The notes under the pieces were generated by a model. The model worked only from the letters and a program-made list of their open reading frames with translations. It did no database searches and was not told the origin of the DNA. From Halorussus lipolyticus (GTDB taxonomy: Archaea; Halobacteriota; Halobacteria; Halobacteriales; Haladaptataceae): DNA of 64,000 nt. The stretch lies in contig NZ_CP119804.1 of the NCBI RefSeq assembly GCF_029338375.1, positions 1,364,001 to 1,428,000 of the forward strand. Reading direction: 5' to 3'. Of the stretch, positions 7,525 through 16,482 are shown in pieces (within the stretch, counting starts at the first letter, position 1; every line of letters begins with the position of its first letter). The position numbers and the translations under genes were made by a program.

Positions 7525-8856
7525 ATGAACCGAGATACCGCGGAACCGACCGTCGAGGAGATGCCCGGAAAACGGGCCCAAGAGTGGGCCGACTACCATC
7601 ACCAGTTCTCTGCGCCCAGTACCTACGTCTACGATTTCGTCTGGGACTTCACCGAGGAGGCCGCCGGTCCGTTCTGTACCGACATCGACGGCAACGTCCT
7701 GATGGACTTCACCAGTCACGTCGCCGCCGCGCCGCTGGGGTACAACAACCCCAAAATCATGGACAAGTTCGACGAGTTCGACCTCGTTGACCCGACCAAA
7801 ATCGCGGGACAGGACTTCTACGCCGCGGGTGGCTGGCCGCCCGAGGAGCCAGAACTTCCCGGCCCGACCCAACTGATGGACCGCCTGACCGACCTCACCA
7901 GCCACTACGACATGGACACCGTGTTCCTGTCGAACTCGGGGGCCGAGGCGGTCGAGAACGCCATCAAAATCTGCTACGCGCAGGGCGGCCACCGCGCGTT
8001 CACGTTCGACGGGGCCTTCCACGGCCGGACGCTCGGCGCGCTCTCGCTGAATCGCTCGAAGGTCAACCACCGGAAGGGCTACCCCGAGGTCGGCGGCGTC
8101 ATTTCGGTGCCTTACCCCTCGACCGACGAGGCCTACCGAAAGGACTGGCTGACGGACGGTCCCGGCGGCAACGTCGTCGCCGACAAACTCGACCCCGAGC
8201 AGGGTATCATCGACCCCGACGAAGTGGCCTACATCATCCTCGAACCCGTGCAGGGCGAAGGTGGCTACCGGGTCCCCCACGACGGGTTCGTCAGCGACCT
8301 CGCCGAGATTCGAGAACGCTTCGACGTGAACGTCATCAGCGACGAGATTCAGGCCGGCATGGGCCGGACCGGCGAGATGTGGGGCGTAGACCACCTCGAC
8401 CTCGAACCCGACGTGATTACCTCCGCGAAGGGTCTCCGAGCGGGTGCGACCGTCGCCAACTCCGACATGTTCCCTAAGGAGAAGGCTCGGTTGTCCTCGA
8501 CGTGGGGCGCAGGCAAAATCGTGGACTCGATGCAGGGCGTGTTCACCATCGACGCCATCCACGAGTACGACCTGCTGGACAACGTGGCCGAGCGCGGCCA
8601 GCAGATGCGGGAACTCCTCGCGGACGCCGACCTGCCGAACGTCACCGACGTTCGCGGCCGCGGCCTGATGCTCGCCGTCGAGTTCGACAGCAAGGAGCGC
8701 CGCGAGGCCGTCGTCAAGTCTGCGCTGAAGCGCGGCCTGCTCACCCTCGGGTGTGGCTACAAGACCCTGCGACTCCTCCCGCCGCTCGACGTGACCGAGC
8801 GCGAAATCGAACTCGGCTTCGACCTGTTCGCCGCCGCCGTGGAAGACGTTGCCTGA
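7525..8856 (+). CDS. Class III PLP-dependent aminotransferase
   Basis: A 443-residue fold-type I aminotransferase of the ornithine/4-aminobutyrate/lysine transaminase group. Visible motifs are the phosphate-binding loop SNSGAEAVENAIKI (about residue 138), FHGRTLGALSLN, EPVQGEGGYRVP (about 240), the cofactor Asp in VISDEIQAGMGRTG (about 275) and the Schiff-base Lys in ITSAKGL (about residue 303). I cannot decide the amino donor: L-lysine, GABA or acetylornithine are all possible, and no biosynthetic partners are adjacent. A TATA element, TTCAATTAAA (7491-7500), is centred 28 bp before the ATG, so the mRNA is probably leaderless. Confidence 0.88.
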   Translation: MNRDTAEPTVEEMPGKRAQEWADYHHQFSAPSTYVYDFVWDFTEEAAGPFCTDIDGNVLMDFTSHVAAAPLGYNNPKIMDKFDEFDLVDPTKIAGQDFYAAGGWPPEEPELPGPTQLMDRLTDLTSHYDMDTVFLSNSGAEAVENAIKICYAQGGHRAFTFDGAFHGRTLGALSLNRSKVNHRKGYPEVGGVISVPYPSTDEAYRKDWLTDGPGGNVVADKLDPEQGIIDPDEVAYIILEPVQGEGGYRVPHDGFVSDLAEIRERFDVNVISDEIQAGMGRTGEMWGVDHLDLEPDVITSAKGLRAGATVANSDMFPKEKARLSSTWGAGKIVDSMQGVFTIDAIHEYDLLDNVAERGQQMRELLADADLPNVTDVRGRGLMLAVEFDSKERREAVVKSALKRGLLTLGCGYKTLRLLPPLDVTEREIELGFDLFAAAVEDVA

Positions 8857-8930
8857 GTAGTTTCGGCGTCTTTCGGTTCTCCTCTTGCGGATTTCGGCTC
8901 TCGGCTGAGTCCTCGAATTGCCACCGACCA

Positions 8931-9014
8931 CGGGATGCGCCGCCCTCGCGCAGTCCTGCGCGAGGGCGGCGGGGAGGCACGGGGCGCGGTGCTGTTGCGG
9001 TGCGGGACGGTGGC
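8931..9014 (+). repeat. Family 2 intergenic repeat (best copy)
   Basis: Carries a perfect 14-bp hairpin, GCCGCCCTCGCGCA (8939-8952) with TGCGCGAGGGCGGC (8957-8970), and a 4-base loop. It is followed directly by GGGGAGGCACGGGGCGCGGT and a GTTGCGGTGCGGG tail. The flanking CCACGGGATGCGCCGC and the GGGGAGG block recur inverted at 33023-33092. It lies in the 325-bp spacer between the aminotransferase and the membrane protein at 9182. Confidence 0.6.
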
Positions 9015-9035
9015 GGCTTTGTTCACGGTCCTCGG

Positions 9036-9077
9036 CGGACTGAAAGGGCGACCGCGAACCGCGGGAGGGCTTTCGAA
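9036..9077 (+). repeat. Family 1 repeat, minimal form
   Basis: GCGGACTGAAAGGGCGACCG is followed almost at once by CGAACCGCGGGAGGGCTTTC. These are the 5' and 3' boxes of family 1 with the central hairpin missing. It lies about 20 bases after the family 2 copy, so two repeat types occupy the same spacer. The match is degenerate in both boxes. Confidence 0.4.
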
Positions 9078-9181
9078 GACCAATTCTTTAGACTCAAACC
9101 CACGGCTCCATCCCAGTATCTCGACCCTCTCGCCCGAAATCCCCGAGAAGATTGATAACGCGAATCGCCCAATTGGTCGGT

Positions 9182-9628
9182 ATGTATCAGCTCAGCGATT
9201 CGCTCCGCGAGGACCCCTCGCTGGTGGCGCGCCTGCTCGCTGTTCTCCGCAGTCGGTTCGCGGGCGCGCTCGGCGTCGTCGCGGTCCTCGCGGTGGTCGC
9301 GCTCCCCGACCCGCTCCCGGCGTATCCCGCCGAGGCCTACGCGGTCCTCGGTGCGGTCGAAGGCATCGGACTGGCCATCGCGGCCGAGAACCTGATGTGG
9401 CGGCCCGCGAAGGGATTCGACTGGGCGCGGGCGAGTCGGAAGGTCGGCGGGGTCGCCGCGACGGCCGCGCTGTTCGTGATTGCGATGGCCGCGCTCGGAG
9501 TGGACCTCGGGCCGCGGGACCGGGCGCTGTTGGCCGCGTTCTGCCTGTCGGGTCCCGCCGCCATCGCCGGCCTCGACTACCTCAAGCACCGCGTGCAGGC
9601 CGACCTGCTGGCCGGCGACTCGGCGTAA
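9182..9628 (+). CDS. Four-helix membrane protein, unknown function
   Basis: A 148-residue protein starting MYQLSDSLREDPSL; the open frame begins ten codons earlier, but that part overlaps the likely promoter. Hydrophobic stretches at about residues 28-46, 53-72, 87-107 and 114-132 suggest four membrane spans, with short Arg-rich cytoplasmic loops (RPAKGFDWARASRK). I recognise no family motif. It precedes the AlaX gene by 58 bp on the same strand and may share a transcript with it. Confidence 0.65.
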   Translation: MYQLSDSLREDPSLVARLLAVLRSRFAGALGVVAVLAVVALPDPLPAYPAEAYAVLGAVEGIGLAIAAENLMWRPAKGFDWARASRKVGGVAATAALFVIAMAALGVDLGPRDRALLAAFCLSGPAAIAGLDYLKHRVQADLLAGDSA

Positions 9629-9686
9629 TTTTGGTTCGGTCGTCGCCAGCGTGACGTTTTAGTCCGCCCGCCGACTCTCCCCTGAT

Positions 9687-10895
9687 ATGAGTCAACTGCC
9701 AGCACGGGACCCCGACACGAGGAGCTTCGAGGCCACCGTCACGAGCGTCGATGACCGGGAAGTCGCACTTGACGAGACGTACTTCTACGCCGAGAGCGGC
9801 GGTCAGCCTGCCGATAGGGGCCTCGTCGGCGGCGTCGAAGTCGAGGACGTGCAGAAGCGCGAGGACGGCGAAATCGTGCATCTCCTCGCAGAAGACCCCG
9901 CAGACACCCCCGGTTTCGAGGTCGGCGAGACGGTCGAAGCCGAAATCGACGACGAGTTCCGGACCTACGCGATGCGCGCTCACACCGCCAGTCACGTCCT
10001 CTACGGTGCCGGACGGCAGATTCTGGACGAATTGGGCTACGGCGGGTTCGACATCGGCGAACGGAAGGTCCGGGTCGATTTCACCACCTCGACCGACATC
10101 ACCGACGAGACGCTGGCGGAGTTGGAGCGCCTGACCAACCGAGCGGTCTGGGACTCCCGGCCGGTCTCGTGGGAGGAGATTCCCGAGTCCGAGGCCCGCG
10201 AGCGCGAGGAAATCGCGTTCAACGCCAAGACCGAGGAGGGCGTGATGAGCGACTCCGATACCGTTCGCATCGTCACCATCGAGGACTTCGACTGGGCGGC
10301 CTGCGGCGGGACCCACGTCTCGAACACCCGCGAAATCGGTCCCGTGACGCTCCTCGACCGGTCGAATCCCGGTGAGGGCCTGACGCGCGTCGAGTTCGCA
10401 GTCGGCCCGACAGCAATCGAGCGCCGCGCCGAGGACGTGCGGTCGGCGCGTGAGGCCGCCCGAACGCTGGACGTGGGCGTGGCCGAACTCCCGGAGGCCG
10501 CCGAGCGCGTGAGTCGGCAGGTCGAGGAGTTGGAAGCCGACCTCGCCGACGCCAAGGAGCAGGTTCTGAGCGCCCGACTGGAGGACCTCGCCCAGAACCC
10601 GGTCGAGCGCGACGGCGGCGAGTGGGTGGTCGGCACCGTGGACGACTTCGGCCCGAACGAAGTCGCCGACCGCGCTCGGGAACTCGCCGGTGACGATGCC
10701 GACGCGGTGGTTCTGTCGGGCCGTGACGGTGCGACGTTCGTGGTCGCCGCGACCGACGGCAATCCCGACGCGGGCGACGTGGTAGACGACGTGACCGCCG
10801 AGTTCGGCGGCGGAGGCGGCGGCAGTCCGCAGTTCGCGCAGGGCGGCGGTCTGGACGCCGACCCCGAGGAGGTCACCGAATATCTAGAGAAGTGA
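9687..10895 (+). CDS. AlaX-type alanyl-tRNA editing protein with C-terminal DHHA1 domain
   Basis: A 402-residue protein related to the editing half of alanyl-tRNA synthetase. The N-terminal beta-barrel holds ETYFYAESGGQPADRG. The editing site has both zinc motifs: HTASH (about residue 98) and CGGTHVSN (about 205). A coiled-coil helix (AAERVSRQVEELEADLADAK) leads into a DHHA1-like domain with the Gly-rich FGGGGGGSPQFAQGGG signature. There is no aminoacylation domain. The length and the DHHA1 part match the long (AlaX-L) class, which hydrolyses Ser or Gly mischarged on tRNA-Ala. The main AlaRS gene is not in the window. Confidence 0.88.
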   Translation: MSQLPARDPDTRSFEATVTSVDDREVALDETYFYAESGGQPADRGLVGGVEVEDVQKREDGEIVHLLAEDPADTPGFEVGETVEAEIDDEFRTYAMRAHTASHVLYGAGRQILDELGYGGFDIGERKVRVDFTTSTDITDETLAELERLTNRAVWDSRPVSWEEIPESEAREREEIAFNAKTEEGVMSDSDTVRIVTIEDFDWAACGGTHVSNTREIGPVTLLDRSNPGEGLTRVEFAVGPTAIERRAEDVRSAREAARTLDVGVAELPEAAERVSRQVEELEADLADAKEQVLSARLEDLAQNPVERDGGEWVVGTVDDFGPNEVADRARELAGDDADAVVLSGRDGATFVVAATDGNPDAGDVVDDVTAEFGGGGGGSPQFAQGGGLDADPEEVTEYLEK

Positions 10896-11057
10896 TAAGC
10901 AAATGTAATCCCGTCTTTTAGAACCAGCTATATTTCTCTCGCAATTGTTTATATTTTTCCGGAGTCGGGGCGCGCTGGCGGCGAGGTTGTCGTAGACGCC
11001 GAGGACCGCACCTGATTCACCGAACGGGCGATGGGTGTGCGACGCGAACGATGCCGT

Positions 11058-11729
11058 TCACGCCACAGAAGCCGCGTCCTCGACCAGATTCACGACGTAG
11101 CGAAGTTCCTCGTCGTTGATGCCGTGGGCCATCCCCTCGTAGATGCGCTCGGTCACGTCCCCGTCGAGAGAGTCGAGGACGTCCCGCGTCTCGTGAACCC
11201 GCTCGACCGGGATGTGGGGGTCGCGGTCCCCGCATCCCAGAAACACCGGCGTACCGTCGAGGCTTCCGTCGTAGTCCCGCGGCGTCCCGTCCGGGCCAAT
11301 CAGTCCGCCGCTGAGGACCGCCAGTCCGCCGTATCGCTCCGCGTTCCGGGCGACGAACTCGCTGGCGAGGCAGGCACCCTGCGAAAACCCGACGAAGCAG
11401 GTCCGGTCGGCCGGGATACCGGCGTCGGCAACTCGCTGGCGCACCCTTCCCAGAAAGTCGAGCGCCGACGACAGACTCGGCTGGTTGTCCTCGATTGGCG
11501 CGAGGAAGGAGTTGGGGTACCACGTCCGGCCCGTGGCTTGCGGCGCGAGGTAGGCCACGTCCTCGGCGTCGAACTCGGTGGCCATCTCCAGCATGCCCTG
11601 CGCAGTCGCTCCTCGGCCGTGGACGAAGACGACGGCGGTCTCGGCCGATTCAAGGCCCGTACCGGCGGTTGCGACCTGCTGGCCGGCGTGGGGGTCCGAG
11701 TCGCCAGCGTGGGGGTTCCGATTCGCCAT
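11058..11729 (-). CDS. Phospholipase/carboxylesterase-type alpha/beta hydrolase
   Basis: A 223-residue Abhydrolase_2 protein. The oxyanion loop is VVFVHGRGATAQGMLEM. The nucleophile elbow GFSQGACLASEF puts the catalytic Ser near residue 113. GCGDRDPHIPVERV supplies the Asp, and MAHGINDEE supplies the His near residue 203. Relatives include MhqD-type hydrolases linked to quinone or aldehyde stress and small carboxylesterases; no VOC dioxygenase partner gene is adjacent here. An 18-codon ATG frame ends on its start codon, but I do not treat that as a gene. The His-rich N-terminus (NPHAGDSDPHAGQQ) is unusual and may be a spacer. Confidence 0.82.
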   Translation of the reverse strand: MANRNPHAGDSDPHAGQQVATAGTGLESAETAVVFVHGRGATAQGMLEMATEFDAEDVAYLAPQATGRTWYPNSFLAPIEDNQPSLSSALDFLGRVRQRVADAGIPADRTCFVGFSQGACLASEFVARNAERYGGLAVLSGGLIGPDGTPRDYDGSLDGTPVFLGCGDRDPHIPVERVHETRDVLDSLDGDVTERIYEGMAHGINDEELRYVVNLVEDAASVA

Positions 11730-11933
11730 CAGTCGTCCTCCGGTGCTTCCGCGAACTCGCTTCCCGGCGTCTCGGTGTCGGTCATAGCTCGTCTAGCCGG
11801 ACTACGGCCTTGAGCCTTGTCGGACGGAGAGGTAAGCAGGTGACGCGCCCGTAACCGATTGGTCGCCGAGTCGAGAGAAGCCGAAACGCGACTGCGGAGT
11901 CCGGCCACAACTGGGTTCGGGACGTATCTGGTG

Positions 11934-11969
11934 CTACAGTTCGAGCGTCTGCAAATCATCCTCCGCGGA
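11934..11969 (-). pseudogene. Relic of a duplicated MBL-gene 3' end
   Basis: Read on the minus strand, the bases just after the MBL-fold gene encode EDDLQTLEL followed by TAG. The functional gene 30 bases upstream ends ADDLRTVEL followed by TAA. The similarity covers about nine residues plus the stop in an otherwise non-coding spacer, and suggests a leftover tail from a tandem copy or from allele replacement at the gene's end. The stretch is short, so chance cannot be excluded. Confidence 0.35.
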
Positions 11970-11991
11970 CAACTTGCGATTATATCTCGTT

Positions 11992-12729
11992 TTACAACTC
12001 GACCGTCCGCAAGTCGTCGGCGAACCGCACGTCACCGTCGTACACCGCCCCGATGGATTCCAGCATCTCCTCGTGTCTGCCCTCGGTGTGGGGGTAGAGA
12101 TGGGTCAGGTACACCGTGCCGACGTCGGTTTCGGACCTCGAAAGCGCCTCACCGAGTTGGGTCGGCGTCGGGTGGTTGTCCACGTCCACCTCGTCCGGGA
12201 ACGAGCAGTCGTGGGCCAGCGCCTCACAGCCATCGGCGAAGTTGGCGAGTCCCTCGAAGGCCTCGCTGTCGCCGCTGAAGGTGAACTTGTCGCCGAATCG
12301 GTACGCGAGGCAGGGCAGGGAGTGGCGCGTCTCGTAGCCCTCCACCTCGAACCCGGCGACTTCGAACTCGTGGGCACCGACCTCGCGAATTCGCAGGTCG
12401 ATGCGCCCCTCCAAGTAGTCGTGGACCGAGAGCAGGTCGTCCACCAGCGATTTGGTTCCCGAAGGACCGACGATTTCGAGGAACTCCTCGCCGGCCAGCC
12501 ATCGGGCCTTGAGCAGGGGCATGAGGTCCGAAACGTGGTCGAGGTGGTGGTGGGTCAGCAGGACGGTCGAGACGTTCTCGTAGCCGATTGACGACTGCTG
12601 GAGGCGGTGGAGGACCCCGCTTCCACAGTCCACCAGCACTCGCCGGTCGTCGCGTTCGACCACGAGGCCCGCCTGATAGCGCTCGCCGGTCGGCATCGCG
12701 CTTCCGGTTCCGAGAAAGGTGACTTCCAT
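11992..12729 (-). CDS. MBL-fold metallo-hydrolase, RNase Z-like
   Basis: A 245-residue beta-lactamase-fold protein starting MEVTFLGTGSAMPTGERYQA. The metal motif is THHHLDH at about residue 59-65, with further ligands in RHSLPCLAYRF, FSGDSEAF (Asp) and YLTHLYPH. This order fits the RNase Z/ElaC/PhnP branch, but the exosite arm of true tRNase Z is not evident, so I keep the name general. The open frame runs far upstream to 13314, but an AT-rich element (CATTAACAC on the minus strand near 12755) places the start at the ATG at 12729. It is divergent from the SRPBCC gene. Confidence 0.82.
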   Translation of the reverse strand: MEVTFLGTGSAMPTGERYQAGLVVERDDRRVLVDCGSGVLHRLQQSSIGYENVSTVLLTHHHLDHVSDLMPLLKARWLAGEEFLEIVGPSGTKSLVDDLLSVHDYLEGRIDLRIREVGAHEFEVAGFEVEGYETRHSLPCLAYRFGDKFTFSGDSEAFEGLANFADGCEALAHDCSFPDEVDVDNHPTPTQLGEALSRSETDVGTVYLTHLYPHTEGRHEEMLESIGAVYDGDVRFADDLRTVEL

Positions 12730-13029
12730 GTCGGATTCGCCGGCCCGGACGGTGTTAATGGCTTTGGACGCGAGACAGATACCCCGGCCGACGAACAGGC
12801 CGAGTGACCGGGGGTGCGGGAGTCCTCGCGCTCGCGCCAGCGAGTGCGTCCGAGTGAGCAACGCGAGCGTGCGTCCGCGCGTTGGTTTATAATTAGGGCT
12901 ACTTTCGCGTAATCGCTCTGCGTCGGTCCGACGGGACTTGTCGGCGGGTATTTCACTTCCGACAGGTGCCAAAGATTTAAATTTGATTCCGAGCATCGGA
13001 ATTTTGGTGCTGGCCGGCGTGGCTTCGGC
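12730..13029. other. Divergent promoter spacer, 300 bp
   Basis: Between the MBL and SRPBCC genes. It holds a GC-rich purine/pyrimidine mosaic (about 12800-12880), an AT element GGTTTATAATTAGG near 12884-12897, an imperfect inverted repeat (CTTGTCGG with CCGACAGG near 12938-12967) and AAAGATTTAAATTTG near 12971-12985. I see no coding frame or known RNA. Confidence 0.4.
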
Positions 13030-13431
13030 ATGGTCACGATGCGCTTCGGCCGGACACCCGACGGCAGACGCCTCGAAGTCAGCGAGGAGTTCGCCGCGTC
13101 CGCCGGCCTCCTCTGGAACTTGCTGACCGACACGACGCGGTGGCCCGAATGGGGTCCCTCTGTCGAGGAGGTCCGGTGTCCGGACCGCCGGATTCGGGCG
13201 GGCACGACCGGCGAGGTCGAGACGACTTTCGGGGTGGGCCTCCTCTTCCGAATCACGACCTGCGAGGACCGCCGCTGGACGTGGAAAGTCGCGGGCATCA
13301 CGGCGACGGGCCACCGCGTCGAGGAGGTAGCGGACGGCGGGTGCCGGGTGGTGTTCGAGGTCCCGCTCTTAGCGGCGGGGTACTCGCCGGTCTGTGCCGT
13401 GGCGCTTCGGAACCTGAAAGAGATGTCTTAG
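13030..13431 (+). CDS. SRPBCC (START-like) family protein
   Basis: A 133-residue protein with the usual polyketide-cyclase/START-like pattern: an N-terminal strand, the helix FAASAGLLWNLLTDTTRWPEWGPSVEEV (residues about 23-50) with the signature Trp-Pro-x-Trp, then alternating strands with RWTWKVAGITATGHRVEEV. Such domains enclose a hydrophobic ligand pocket; the ligand is unknown. The final helix of larger members is short here (VALRNLKEMS). An AT element about 50 bp upstream could drive it. No enzyme partner is adjacent. Confidence 0.75.
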   Translation: MVTMRFGRTPDGRRLEVSEEFAASAGLLWNLLTDTTRWPEWGPSVEEVRCPDRRIRAGTTGEVETTFGVGLLFRITTCEDRRWTWKVAGITATGHRVEEVADGGCRVVFEVPLLAAGYSPVCAVALRNLKEMS

Positions 13432-13499
13432 GTACTCCTTTGTATTTGTTTAGAAATTGTAGTTATTGCTAATTGGCCAGCAGAAGTCGGAGTTAGGAA

Positions 13500-13568
13500 C
13501 CGCGGAGCGACTAAACTGAACGCGACCGGACGGCCCCTTCATCCACCGGAAGACAAACCGCGTCTTCC
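13500..13568 (-). repeat. Family 1 repeat, inverted partial copy
   Basis: On the minus strand a perfect 7-bp hairpin (13548-13554 with 13562-13568) runs straight into the 5' box GGTGGATGAAGGGGCCG, then CGTTCAGTTTAGTCG (13508-13522), identical to the copy at 3807-3821, and CTCCGCGG. The final GGGGGCTTC part is absent. A further perfect 8-bp hairpin, GGACCACC (13595-13602) with GGTGGTCC (13606-13613), lies just outside. The whole spacer of 290 bp lacks a gene. Confidence 0.5.
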
Positions 13569-13722
13569 GAGCCATTCGTTCGCTTCGCTCACGAGGACCA
13601 CCCGTGGTGGTCCGCCTGCCGAGCGTAACCTATCGGTTGGTCAGCGGAGCGTTTGCCGGCGGATTTCACTTTCACTCCGGGGGCCAAACCGTCTTAAGCG
13701 GGCGGTGCCAACGGTGCCCCAA

Positions 13723-16482
13723 ATGGGAGCGCGCGAGCTGTTGGCGCGCGAGGACTTCGACTTCGACGCCGAGGAGGTCGAACTCGACGACGCCGCGGTC
13801 ATCGAATCGCTGGAACCCGAGGTCCGCGAGTGGTGGGTCGAGGAGTTCGGCGCGTACGTCCTCGACAACGGCGGCTTTTTTACCCCGCCCCAGAAGGAGG
13901 CCATCCCGCTGGTTCGGGACGGCGAGAACGCGCTCGTTGCCTCGCCGACCGGGAGCGGCAAGACGCTAGCGTCGTTTACCGCCATCCTCAACGAGTTGTT
14001 CCGGCGCGAGCGCGAGGAGGACGGCGGACTCGACAACTCGGTCTACTGCCTCTACGTCTCGCCGCTCAAGTCGCTGGCCAACGACATCCACCGGAATCTG
14101 GAGGTCCCCCTCGAAGGCATCGCCGAGAAGATGGACGGCGACCCGGCAGTCCGCCACGCCATCCGCCACGGCGACACCGACGATTCAGCGCGTCAGAGGA
14201 TGCTGAGGGAGACCCCCCACATCCTCAACACGACGCCCGAGACGCTGGCCATTCTGCTCAACTCGCCGAAGTTCAAGAAGAAACTCGAATCCGTCGAGTA
14301 CGTCGTCGTGGACGAGATTCACAGCCTCGCAGGTGGGAAACGCGGCACCCACCTCGCGGTGAGTCTGGAGCGACTGGAGAACATGGCGGACTCGTCGCCG
14401 ACCCGAATCGGGTGTTCGGCCACAGTCGAACCGCTTTCGGACATCGCGGACTTTCTGGTGGGGTGCGAGGACGGCGGGGAGACGCCCCGAGACTGCGAAA
14501 TCGTGGACACCCGGTTCGTCCGCGAGTTCGACATCGAACTCCAGTGCCCGACCGACGACCTCATCGACACGCCCCGAGAGGTCGTCAACGACCGATTCTA
14601 CGGGCAACTCGGCGACCTGATTTCTGACCACACCAACACGCTGGTCTTCACGAACACTCGGTCCGGCGCGGAGCGGGTTCTGCACAACCTCCGAGAGCGA
14701 TTCGCCGAATACGACGAGGAGAACTCCGGATGCCACCACGGAAGCCTCTCCAAGGAGGCCCGCCAGTCCATCGAGCAGGATTTGAAAGATGGGAGCCTCG
14801 ACGTGGTGACGACCTCGACCAGCCTCGAACTCGGCATCGACATGCCCCACATCGACCTCGTGGTACAGGTGGGGTCGCCAAAATCGGTGGCGTCGCTCCT
14901 CCAGCGCGTCGGCCGTGCGGGCCACCAACTCGGCCAGACCGTCACGGGGCGCGTGATTGCCCTCGACCGGGACGAACTCGTGGAGTGCGCGGTCATGCTC
15001 AAGAAGGCCGAGGAGGGCTTCGTGGACCGGGTGTTCGTCCCAGAGGAGGCCTACGACGTTGCGGCACAGCACGTCTACGGCATGGCTATCAACGCGGTCC
15101 GCCCCGAACAGGAGGTCCGCGACACGCTCCAAAGAGCGTACCCCTATCGGAACTTCTCGGCCGACCAGTTCGAGACGCTGTTTCGCTACCTGACCTCGGA
15201 CTACGAGGGCTTGGAGGACAAGAACGTCTACGCCAAAATCTGGCGCGACGAGAACGACCCGCCAGACGGCGAGTACCACTATCCGGAGTACGACGTGGGC
15301 CGACCCCTAATCGGCAAGCGCGGCAAGTTGGCCAGAGTCATCTACATGACCAACATCGGGACGATTCCCGACTCCTTTACCTGCGACGTGTTCACCCGCG
15401 GCGACAACGAGTGGGTCGGCGACTTGGACGAGAGCTATCTCGACACCCTCGAAAAGGGCGACGTGTTCGTCTTGGGAGGCCAGAACTTCGAGTTCAAGTA
15501 CCGCCGGGGGTCGAAGGTCTACGCCGACCGGACCAACGCCAGACCCACGGTCCCCTCGTGGTTCTCCGAGCGCCTGCCCCTCTCCTACGACCTCGGCCGA
15601 GGCATTCTGGAGTTTCAGGGCGAACTGCTCGAAAAGTTCCAGAAGCGCGGCAAGCCAGCGGTCAGAGTCTGGCTCAGGGAGTTCCCGCTGGACGAGAACA
15701 GCGTCCGGGCCATCGCCCGGATGTTCGACGAGCAGGTCCGCTACGCCGGTCCCGAGAGCGTCAGCACCGACGAGCGACTGGCCGTGGAGGTCGAACTCGA
15801 CCGGAGCGAGTACGAGCGCCACTACTACGTCCACTCGAACTACGGCCGGAAGTTCAACGACGGCCTCTCGCGGGTCGTGGCCTACCGGTGCGCCAACGCC
15901 GCCAACACCAACGTCTCGGTCGCTGTCGCCGACCACGGGTTCACCGTCTCGATGCCACTCAACCGGAAGGTGGACGTGGCCGAGATTCTGCGCGACATCT
16001 CGCCCGAGGAGGTCCGACCGGACCTCCGAAATGCCCTCGACGGGACGGAACTCCTCCAGCGGTACTTCCGAATCAACGCCACCCGGTCGCTGATGATTCT
16101 CAAGCGGTACAAGGGCTACGAGAAGTCCGCCAGCGAACAGCAGGTCTCCAGCGAGATGTTGCTGGGGTTCGCCGAGGACCTCGACGATTTCGCGGTCATC
16201 GAGGAGACCTACCGGGAGATAATCGAGGACAAACTCGCCGTCTCGGCAATCGAGGACGTGATGGCCGACGTGCAGGCCGGCGCGGTCGAAATCACGCAGA
16301 ACCGGGTCGATACCCCGACGCCGAAAGCGTTCGGTCTCGCCACGCTGATGGCCAGCGACGTGGTGCTGGCCGAGGACGAGAGCGCGGTCTTGCAGGAGTT
16401 CCACGACCGCGTACTGGACGAAATTGGTGACGGAAGCGGTGGGGACGCTGGAGACGCGAGTGGGGCGTCGGCCGCGGAGTGA
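13723..16482 (+). CDS. Lhr-type superfamily 2 DNA helicase
   Basis: A protein of about 919 residues. Helicase motifs appear in order: FTPPQKEAI, Walker A ASPTGSGKT (about residue 75), SPLKSLANDI, the DEIH box VVDEIHSLAGG (about 200), GCSATVEPL, VFTNTRSGAERV and the C-terminal LGIDMPHIDLVVQ with QRVGRAGHQ (about 395). The remaining 500 residues match the Lhr-specific winged-helix and beta-barrel region. Lhr enzymes are 3'-5' translocases that unwind DNA or hybrid duplexes in repair. The ATG at 13723 was chosen over GTG 13705 because GTCTTAAG sits about 28 bp upstream. The C-terminal 20 residues are low-complexity Gly/Asp/Ala. Confidence 0.88.
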   Translation: MGARELLAREDFDFDAEEVELDDAAVIESLEPEVREWWVEEFGAYVLDNGGFFTPPQKEAIPLVRDGENALVASPTGSGKTLASFTAILNELFRREREEDGGLDNSVYCLYVSPLKSLANDIHRNLEVPLEGIAEKMDGDPAVRHAIRHGDTDDSARQRMLRETPHILNTTPETLAILLNSPKFKKKLESVEYVVVDEIHSLAGGKRGTHLAVSLERLENMADSSPTRIGCSATVEPLSDIADFLVGCEDGGETPRDCEIVDTRFVREFDIELQCPTDDLIDTPREVVNDRFYGQLGDLISDHTNTLVFTNTRSGAERVLHNLRERFAEYDEENSGCHHGSLSKEARQSIEQDLKDGSLDVVTTSTSLELGIDMPHIDLVVQVGSPKSVASLLQRVGRAGHQLGQTVTGRVIALDRDELVECAVMLKKAEEGFVDRVFVPEEAYDVAAQHVYGMAINAVRPEQEVRDTLQRAYPYRNFSADQFETLFRYLTSDYEGLEDKNVYAKIWRDENDPPDGEYHYPEYDVGRPLIGKRGKLARVIYMTNIGTIPDSFTCDVFTRGDNEWVGDLDESYLDTLEKGDVFVLGGQNFEFKYRRGSKVYADRTNARPTVPSWFSERLPLSYDLGRGILEFQGELLEKFQKRGKPAVRVWLREFPLDENSVRAIARMFDEQVRYAGPESVSTDERLAVEVELDRSEYERHYYVHSNYGRKFNDGLSRVVAYRCANAANTNVSVAVADHGFTVSMPLNRKVDVAEILRDISPEEVRPDLRNALDGTELLQRYFRINATRSLMILKRYKGYEKSASEQQVSSEMLLGFAEDLDDFAVIEETYREIIEDKLAVSAIEDVMADVQAGAVEITQNRVDTPTPKAFGLATLMASDVVLAEDESAVLQEFHDRVLDEIGDGSGGDAGDASGASAAE

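Noticed and set aside
11729..11785. An 18-codon frame, MTDTETPGSEFAEAPEDD, ending on the esterase start codon
   Set aside because: It is too short and has no conserved feature; it could be an uORF or the remnant of a neighbouring gene, but nothing supports either.
14730..16430. A 566-codon frame within the Lhr-type helicase gene
   Set aside because: It overlaps intact helicase motifs in another frame, and its product is Arg/Gly/Pro-rich without domains.
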